14,448 nt of DNA from Laetiporus sulphureus 93-53 (taxonomy: Eukaryota; Basidiomycota; Agaricomycetes; Polyporales; Laetiporaceae): positions 1 through 14,448 of the forward strand of contig NW_024468520.1 of NCBI RefSeq assembly GCF_001632365.1, read 5' to 3'. Each line of letters opens with the position of its first letter. Position 1 is the stretch's first letter. The position numbers and the translations under genes were made by a program. The notes beneath the pieces were generated by a model. It made no database searches, was not told where the DNA came from, and was given only the letters and a program-made list of their open reading frames with translations. This document shows positions 9,091 through 14,448 of the stretch, piece after piece.

Positions 9091-9477
9091 TTGTCGTACA
9101 AAACTACTTAGTTTTCTCCGGAACAGTAGTCGGCGACGCGAGCCGGGCTGCATTGACAGCGAAATCGCAGGGCGGGAGCGACCTGGCACGGGCGCTATAC
9201 AAAAGGATGTGCGGCGCTGGTGCCCAGGGGCACACAGAAGTGGGGCAGCGCTGATGCCCAGGCACACACACAAATGGGGCAGCGCCTGGACCGTAAAGGT
9301 GCTATACAAGTGGCGGAGCACTCTGCGGTCCAGGCACTATACAAGACGGACAGGGCACTCACCGGGAGGGCGACACAAAGGAACCGGGAGCACAGACGTC
9401 ATGCGCAGCAAGAAGAGGGATGGGGCATCGAGGAGGCGTGATATGAAATATCCTACACGTTCTCGTGCGAGGGGGCG
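9091..9477 (+). other. Interior of the LTR-like element, right remnant (no gene)
   Basis: 387 bp between hAT-2 and the right 271-bp repeat. It holds a GC-rich degenerate tandem repeat (9191-9366) and ends in the purine-rich run GCGAGGGGGCG before the repeat. Open frames here run through the tandem repeat, have no recognisable domain, and I do not regard them as genes. Confidence 0.5.
9191..9366 (+). repeat. Degenerate ~35-bp tandem repeat, about five units
   Basis: Approximate units 9191-9228, 9229-9262, 9263-9297, 9298-9334 and 9335-9366 (32-38 bp). Recurring words are CTATACAA (three units) or CACACA (two units), then GGGGCAGCGC-like, then TGCCCAGG or GTCCAGG. The units are not exact copies, so boundaries are approximate. 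Confidence 0.6.
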
Positions 9478-9748
9478 TGTTGGAAGTGGCCGACTGACGG
9501 CACTTTTGGTAGAATGCGCTCAATGCGTCGGGAGGGATGAGCACCAAGTGACAGCTGAAACGCGTTGCAGGCAGTACCTGGAAACGGAGCGGGCGAGTAC
9601 GGAAGGGTGGAAAAGACATATAAGTACGCACCTGTAGTACCATAGGCCCCAGTCGTTTGTGGCCTCACCAGCCTCTCACTCCCTTTGCACCCATGAGACG
9701 GGAAGGTGCCAGCTGGCTAACACCATTGCCACACCACGATTTCCTAGA
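9478..9748 (+). repeat. LTR-like direct repeat, right copy
   Basis: Direct-orientation partner of 4945-5215, same length, about 90% identical, with the conserved CATATAAG at 9617-9624. Similarity stops right after CCTAGA, where TATGC follows; that pentamer also precedes the left copy. Confidence 0.8.
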
Positions 9749-9750
9749 TA

Positions 9751-10071
9751 TGCAAGTGGGGTAAGACCCCTGGTACTGGGTGTAGGACCCTGCATACCCT
9801 AGATTCGTACTAATACATCATTATGGCATGCTATGGCGTGCTCAGGCCTAGTGGAGTCCATCTAAGTCTAGGAGTGTCTATGGAGTCCAGGCTTATGATG
9901 TCACTATGATGTAGGGTCACGTGACTGGTACATGTCCGAGAGATGTCCGAGTGGCATGGTGTCCTATGGTATACACATGGAGGCATAGTGATACATTCTG
10001 TATATGGTTTATGGGTGGTTAAATAATGGTCTGTGAATGCTTGAGACTTGTGGTGTGGAAAAACCGTGACA
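9751..10071 (-). repeat. Gypsy 3' LTR (probable extent)
   Basis: On the minus strand it begins TGTCACGG just past a polypurine tract and can be read to ACTTGCA, giving TG...CA ends and 321 bp. The left limit is uncertain because it touches the right 271-bp repeat and the TATGC pentamer. The second LTR is outside the window, so the length cannot be confirmed. Confidence 0.55.
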
Positions 10072-10074
10072 GTA

Positions 10075-10085
10075 CCCCCCCCTCC
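10075..10085 (-). other. Gypsy polypurine tract
   Basis: On the minus strand GGAGGGGGGGG precedes the LTR start TGTCACGG by three or four bases. It is the expected primer site for plus-strand DNA synthesis. Confidence 0.65.
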
Positions 10086-10115
10086 AGGCTGAAGTGTCCT
10101 CACGAGGCTTGAATT

Positions 10116-10596
10116 TTAGTCATAGATGCATGGGTGTACGGCTTGCAGGCTCCATTTGTATTTGGGTATTGGTGTCCGAGTACGTTCCGGGTTGTATGTG
10201 GTATAGGTGGAGACATCCTCTTCTTTCACCGGAGTATCCTTGAAGCGCATGCGTTGCCAGGGTATTGGTGCATCATCGAGGTAATAGTAGCCATGAGTGC
10301 ACTCCAGGCACTGGACCTTTCCTTCTTCTACAATTCACTGGGCATTGACTGGGTATACAAATAGATGGTTCTGCGATTTGGGGGTTCCAATGAATAGGAC
10401 TGTGTGAATATAGTGGTCCGGGCTCACTAGCCAAATGCAGACAATGTCGAACTTCTCAGGTAGCCCTATTTCTAGGCCAATCAGGGTATCGAGGGGTACA
10501 TGAAGTATGACATGGGCTTGGAACTTGCACTTATACCATCGTATCATTTTGTGATCCCAGTAGATCTTTTCCTTCCACTTTTCTTCTCCTTCCTCA
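10116..10596 (-). pseudogene. Unrecognised tail reading frame between chromodomain and LTR
   Basis: In one minus-strand frame, codons run from about 10610 to a TAA at 10116-10118 with a single TGA (10335-10337). It begins in an acidic stretch (DDEEGEEKW), continues through YWDHKMIRWYKCKFQ and a hydrophobic part, and after the TGA has CLECTHGYYYLDDAPIPWQ. It is rich in aromatic residues and carries a CxxC pair. It lies in a different frame from the chromodomain, directly downstream of it, so it may be a C-terminal extension of Pol separated by a frameshift, or a separate small ORF. I do not recognise the family. Confidence 0.5.
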
Positions 10597-11343
10597 TCAT
10601 CCTTTCTCTCTTACTGTCTGGTTCATCATCGCTTTCTTCATCTTCTTGAGCGCGGTCCTTTGACCACCGGGTATAGTGAGGAGATTAGGCAGTTTGGGCG
10701 CCTTCGGGTGTAGCTTATGGAAGTTATTAAGTAATAGTATGTAGTTCTTTGCTATTGTAGAGCGGGGTATCCAAGTGTTCTCGGTGTCATCCCTCCCTTT
10801 CCATTTGACCAGGTATAATAGTCCATTCTTGGACTTTTTACTGTCTAGTATTTGGTCAATGGTGGGGGATTCACCTTCCGGAATGGGTATAGTAGTATCG
10901 TCTTTTTGTATACTGAATTGAGTGGGGTGATATGGTATCAATAAGAATTCGTGGAAGACAGGGTGTATATGACACCAAGCAGATGGGAGCTTGAGTCTGA
11001 AGGCCGACTTCCTGACCTTTTCTACTATACTAAATGGTCCGTATCATTTATTGTCCAGCTTCTTGCTTGGTCGAGTCGTGGTAATATTAGTTCCTTCTAA
11101 TAATACCAGATTGCCCTTGGTATAGGCTGCATGGTCCAGGCATTTGTCATCGTGGTACTTTTTCATTATACCTTTTGCTTTGGTAAGGTGATTAGTTGCA
11201 TCCTTGGAAAGTTCCTCCATCTCTTTCGTCCATTCTTCGGCCGATTGGTTACGGGGTTCTTTCCTGGTTTTGACTCCCGTGTAGGGGTGGTATCCATGTG
11301 TAAGGTAGAATGGGGTATAGCTGGTGCTTGCCTGTCTATGGTT
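10597..11343 (-). pseudogene. Gypsy integrase C-terminal part with chromodomain, broken
   Basis: Frame continuing from the integrase core after a TGA at 11344-11346. It contains ASTSYTPFYLTHGYHPY, the end of the integrase fold, then a GPY/F-like segment (YGPFSIVEKVRKSAFRLKLP) interrupted just before YGPF by TGA 11044-11046, where a Trp is usual. A chromodomain follows (ILDSKKSKNGLLYLVKWKG, then ENTWIP; about 10740-10865). Chromodomains of this class are thought to steer integration toward particular chromatin marks. The frame stops at 10597-10599 after a Lys-rich end. Confidence 0.82.
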
Positions 11344-12060
11344 TCAGTATGCGAACATAGCGAGAGGTATCTTGAATGGCCAGTCGTCCTGTCTATAGGA
11401 AGTATATATCCTCAAGTAGGTCTCTATTTCCTGCTTCATCCATTCAGTCTGCCCATCCGTCTGAGGGTGGTAGGCAGTAGAAGGATTCCCCTGGATGCCC
11501 AACTGTTGGTATACATCCTTGGTAAATGAGGATACAAACTGTGGTCCTCTATCGGACCATATCCTTTCCGCTAGTCCGTGAGCTGACATTACATGCTTAA
11601 TGTATAGGTCTGCATAGTCCTTCAAGTTAATCAACTCCTTGCAGGGTATAGCTATGAAGTCTTTCAACTTCAGATCCACAAATACAAGGATGGAGTCGTA
11701 CTCATCTACAGTGAGTAGTTTCACAATAAGGTCTGTGGAGATGTGCTGCCAGTTATGATCTGGAACTGGGTTTGGCTCTAATGGTGCTGATCTATGTTGG
11801 CGGTTAGGTTTGGCCTTTTGACAGGTCCCACAACCTTTCACATATGCCATAACATCTTTGATCATCTCCGGCCACCAGTACAATCGCTTGATTAATTCCA
11901 TGGTCCTTTCTATTCCTGGATGTCCCATGAATGCGGCATCGTGGTGGAACTGTATTACTTTGCTGATTATTTCTTGGTTGTTTGGGATTATGAGAATTTT
12001 ACCCCCCCTCCAGAGTGTGCCGTCCTCAGCTGACTCAAGCTCCTTTTGAGGCAAAGTTTT
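11344..12060 (-). pseudogene. Gypsy integrase, zinc-binding and catalytic core, broken
   Basis: The enzyme that inserts retrotransposon cDNA into the host chromosome. Numbering from the first codon at 12054: zinc-binding HHCC-type residues H38, H45, C75, C78 (HHDAAFMGHPG ... CGTCQKAK), and catalytic D108 (HISTDL), D168 (WSDRGPQF) and E204 (QTDGQTEW), the last two spaced 36 apart as in the DD35E class. The core has no internal stop, but TGA codons at 12061-12063 and 11344-11346 cut it from RNase H and from its own C-terminus. Confidence 0.88.
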
Positions 12061-12552
12061 TCATAATAAATACTCAGAAGAATGTATGGCACAGAGGTCA
12101 CGGATGGCGTCTGTCCCTACAACTTTGGTACTCCGGAACAACTCAGCAGGTAATATGACCTGATTATCCAAGTGATCCATACCGTCATCATAGTCTGGTC
12201 TTCTGCTAAGAGCATCTGCTGTGCTGTTTTTCTTGCCTGGGATATGGTGGAGTTCAAAATTGTATTCAGCGAGGAAAGACATCCATCGTGCTTGTCGGGG
12301 GTTGATTTTCTGGGGTTTTCTAAAGTATGTCAGATTAAGGTGATCAGTGAAGATCTGTACAGTATGCTTGGTGTGTATTAAGTAGTGTCGCCATTCCTCT
12401 AGACAATCTACAATGGCGAGAAGTTCTCTATCATACACTTGATAGTTCTTCTCAGTGTCCTTGAACGACCTACTGTAATAGGATACTGGTACCCAAAGAT
12501 TATCTTGCTTCTGCATAAGAACTGCCCCGAGGGCGAATTGCAAAGCATCTAC
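12061..12552 (-). pseudogene. Gypsy RNase H domain, start damaged
   Basis: Degrades the RNA strand of RNA:DNA hybrids during reverse transcription. Recognisable by FALGAVLMQKQ, YSRSFKDTEKNYQVYDRELL, IFTDHLNLTYF and LAEYNFELHHIPGKKN followed by TADALSRR. The usual first catalytic motif TDAS appears as DALQ, and its upstream spacer is missing, with a frame change against the reverse transcriptase at about 12545-12560; a small deletion there is likely. It ends in a TGA at 12061-12063 before the integrase frame. Confidence 0.83.
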
Positions 12553-13399
12553 CTATGTGTACAATGGGGGCCGATGTGAGAAGGTCCTTGAGACCCTGGA
12601 AGGCACTTCGCTCTGTGTCCGTCCATTCCCATTCTCGGTTGCCCGTTAGGTCTGAAAGGGGCTTGGCCAAAGAGCTGAAGCCTTTCACAAAATGTCTGTA
12701 ATAATTACAAAATCTGAGGAACTGCTGAACGTCCTTCTTAGACCTGGGTTCTGGCCATTTGGCAATGCCGGCAACCTTTGCAGGATCCATGCGAAGTTTC
12801 TCATGGCCAATGATGTGGCCTAAGTACTCCGTCTCTTCAACATGGAACTCACATTTCTCAGGTTTGCACATCAGCTTATGTTCCCAGAGTATTCTAAGTA
12901 CCTGTTTTACAACCTGACAATGTTCCTCCATGTTGTTGGTGAATATTAAGATATCGTCCAGGTATACCATAACTTTTCCAATGAAGATTAGATCGTGGAA
13001 GATGTCATTCATCATAATTTGGAACGTTGATGGTGAATTAGTGAGTCCGAAGAACATCACTAGAGGTTCGAATAGACCTCAGTTTGTGACGAACGCAGCC
13101 TTTTCCTCGTTGCCTTCCTTGATCCATATGTTATTATAGCCCCATCAGATATTGAGCTTAGAGTAGAACTGGGCTCTCTTAAGCCGGTTGAATAGGTTAT
13201 TGATTAGAGGGAGCGGGTATTTATTTTTCTTGGTTACTTCATTGAGCCGTCTATAGTCCTGTACTGGCCTCAACTTGCCATCCTTTTTCTTAACAAAGAA
13301 GGGGGGGGTGCCCCAGGGGGATTTAGACTGTCAGATGCGACCAGTCTTCAGGTTTTCTTCGAGAAATATATTCAGAGCTTCTTGTTCTTTTACGCTCAT
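12553..13399 (-). pseudogene. Gypsy reverse transcriptase, broken by TGA codons
   Basis: Copies element RNA to DNA. Fingers and palm motifs are in order: [52 protein letters not shown], the catalytic YLDD (codons around 12953-12964) and HEKLRMDPAKV. Three TGA codons interrupt it: 13331-13333, 13145-13147 and 13079-13081. In related elements arginine is usual at these three positions, so CGA-to-TGA changes are the simplest explanation. The active-site aspartates remain. Confidence 0.88.
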
Positions 13400-14065
13400 T
13401 GGATATACCTTTCTGCAGAAGGGCTTTGCGTCATCTATTAGTTCTATGGCATGATCCCATACTCTGCATTCAGGGAGCTGATCGAATTCAGCTTCCTCAA
13501 AGACCTCCTTGTAATCCCAGTATTCTTCTGGAACAACCTCTTGCATGCTCTTGGCTTTGGTACTTGTGCCCTGAGCGATGGCCAGGTCAGTGGCCTTGGT
13601 GGCTCGTATTTGTTCGTATTCAGAAAATTGCTTCCGAATGTAGTCACTGTCCAGTGCCAGCACCTTGTCTCCTTCTTCCAACTGAAGCTTCCTGCAGTTA
13701 CAACGTGTAAAGTGAAGCATGTGTTTAGCCCAGTCAATGTCAGGGTTGTGATTCTCTAACCAATCGAACCTGAGGAACATATCATGGTCTGAAAGAGTAG
13801 TCACATTGAAATGTCAGTGCTCTCTATGGCCTTGAATAACTATGTCTAATGATACATAATGGGTCATATCGCCATCTCGGTTGGGGGCCTCATCTGCGTT
13901 GAATACTCAGAGTGGTCGCTCGAACAGTATTTTAGGTATCTGGAACTTAGATATGAATTGTTCGTCGATACAACACCCGGTACAACCTGAATCTAGGAGG
14001 GCTTTGGTGGATATATTCCTATCCCCAACTTCTATTGTTACGGGTATATCGATTTGGCGATGTCT
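13400..14065 (-). pseudogene. Gypsy aspartic protease and linker to reverse transcriptase, broken
   Basis: The retroelement protease matures the polyprotein. The active-site motif is seen as ALLDSGCTGCCID (about 13975-14015), then VFNADEAPNRDGD, then FLRFDWLENHNPDIDW (about 13725-13775), a segment common at the end of this protease type. In-frame TGA codons occur at 13907-13909 and 13814-13816, plus 14066-14068 at the junction with the dUTPase-like domain. Confidence 0.78.
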
Positions 14066-14448
14066 TCATACTGCGCGGACGTTGAATTGTCCCTGTAGTT
14101 TAGTACCAGTCGATCCGAAGCCAGCAGTCTCTCTTGCTGTTTCTGCTATTTCCGTCACGACTTCGGTGATAGGGATATCATTTCGTTCCAAGATTAGCTG
14201 GGTGACTCCGTCCCCATAGTCAATCTGGAACAGGATATCAAGGGTATTGATTAGGAGTATTTTGACTCGACTGACATAGTCAGAGTATATTACTCCAGCT
14301 CCTACATCTATTCCATGTTTTGCAGCCAAGCCTGAGCATGGAGCGATGTGTCCGTGTCACAGTATTAAGTGGCACCTTTCTTTTTGCACCATTAAAGTCC
14401 TCATTTGAGTGGTTATTCGGACGCCAACCTTCATATTGGTCTCGCAAC
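14066..14448 (-). pseudogene. dUTPase-like domain in Gypsy pol, degenerate, partial at window edge
   Basis: Resembles trimeric dUTPases, which hydrolyse dUTP to dUMP and keep uracil out of new DNA. Motifs in order: IAPCSGLAAKHGIDVGAGVI (motifs II-III), SDYVSRVKILLIN, YGDGVTQLIL (motif IV) and TAGFGSTG (motif V). Key changes: Cys (TGC, 14336-14338) where motif II normally has Arg, Tyr where motif III has its catalytic Asp, Gly where motif IV has Arg, and an in-frame TGA (14357-14359) just upstream. Motif I would lie at or beyond the window end. The domain sits before the protease in the same frame. It is surely inactive in this copy. Confidence 0.8.

Larger units (their letters stand above)
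4945..9748 (+). mobile_element. Short non-autonomous LTR-type element (TRIM-like), split by hAT-2
   Basis: Two direct repeats of exactly 271 bp (4945-5215 and 9478-9748) begin TGTTGG and are flanked outside by TATGC (4940-4944 and 9749-9753), as expected for an LTR element with a 5-bp target duplication. A purine-rich run (9468-9475) lies just before the right copy, consistent with a polypurine tract and plus orientation. Without hAT-2 the interior is only about 515 bp with no gag or pol, so it would need proteins from elsewhere. Against it: the repeats end CCTAGA rather than the usual CA, no primer-binding site is evident after 5215, and the right boundary touches the Gypsy LTR. The alternative is two separately inserted solo LTRs of one family. 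Confidence 0.55.
9751..14448 (-). mobile_element. Decayed Ty3/Gypsy chromovirus, 3' portion (continues past window end)
   Basis: A minus-strand LTR retrotransposon. Reading from high to low coordinate: dUTPase-like domain, aspartic protease, reverse transcriptase, RNase H, integrase with zinc-binding and catalytic motifs, chromodomain, an extra tail frame, a polypurine tract and one LTR. Integrase following RNase H, plus the chromodomain, place it in Ty3/Gypsy chromoviruses. The coding part has eleven in-frame TGA codons and at least two frame changes (about 12550 and 10600), so it cannot make its proteins. Gag and the 5' LTR, if present, lie beyond 14448. Confidence 0.88.

Noticed and set aside
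5331..9107. AAAACTAC as the hAT-2 target duplication
   Set aside because: The copies lie 5 and 9 bases outside the inverted repeats, and the intervening bases are not inverted matches. Kept only as a possibility.
9209..9637. Plus-strand open frame of 142 codons
   Set aside because: It runs through the tandem repeat and into the right 271-bp repeat, is Arg/Ser/Gly-rich from GC-rich repeats, and shows no domain or intron pattern.
11131..11529. Plus-strand open frame of 132 codons
   Set aside because: Antisense of the integrase coding region, which has clear family motifs on the minus strand.
10335..14359. TGA read as Trp (alternative genetic code)
   Set aside because: At several TGA sites family conservation expects Arg, not Trp. 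The two hAT genes use TGG for Trp and have no internal TGA, and the introns and elements are typically nuclear.

Overview
The window looks like a transposon-dense stretch of a nuclear genome from a filamentous fungus, most likely a basidiomycete of the Agaricomycetes type. Three things point there: many short introns (49-65 bp) with GT...AG ends inside the transposase genes, two large BED-finger-type hAT transposases, and a chromodomain-bearing Ty3/Gypsy (chromovirus) element. Species cannot be told from the sequence. I see no tRNA, rRNA or CRISPR array. Apart from one unidentified interrupted reading frame, essentially everything is mobile DNA.

Layout. (1) 3-422 and 4797-4944 are two halves of one unrecognised plus-strand reading frame. 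(2) It is split by a complete hAT element, 424-4795 (hAT-1), with 12-bp perfect terminal inverted repeats and a perfect 8-bp target-site duplication (GTGGGAGG). A 13-exon model joins in frame into one 1146-residue transposase (555-4660). (3) A 271-bp direct repeat at 4945-5215 recurs at 9478-9748 (about 90% identical) with TATGC on both outer sides. It looks like the LTR pair of a short non-autonomous LTR element whose interior (5216-5343 plus 9091-9477) carries no gene but holds a degenerate ~35-bp tandem repeat. (4) Inside that interior sits a second hAT element, 5344-9090 (hAT-2), on the minus strand; its 8 exons join in frame into a 996-residue transposase (8857-5463). (5) From 9751 to the window end runs a minus-strand Ty3/Gypsy chromovirus: LTR, polypurine tract, a tail reading frame, chromodomain, integrase, RNase H, reverse transcriptase, protease and a dUTPase-like domain. 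It is decayed, and all eleven in-frame stops I found are TGA.

How the parts relate. Both hAT genes look capable of making full-length protein, whereas the Gypsy copy is dead. The insertions form a nest: hAT-1 in the unknown frame, hAT-2 in the LTR-bounded element, and the Gypsy LTR abutting the right LTR copy. The most interesting signal is that hAT-1 plus its duplicated target creates GTAAGG at its left junction and CCTTAG at its right junction. Removing it as an intron would rejoin the interrupted frame with only six added bases, in frame. A second is that the two otherwise dissimilar hAT transposases share a recognisable N-terminal region ahead of their zinc fingers. All structural claims are from reading by eye; no searches were run.
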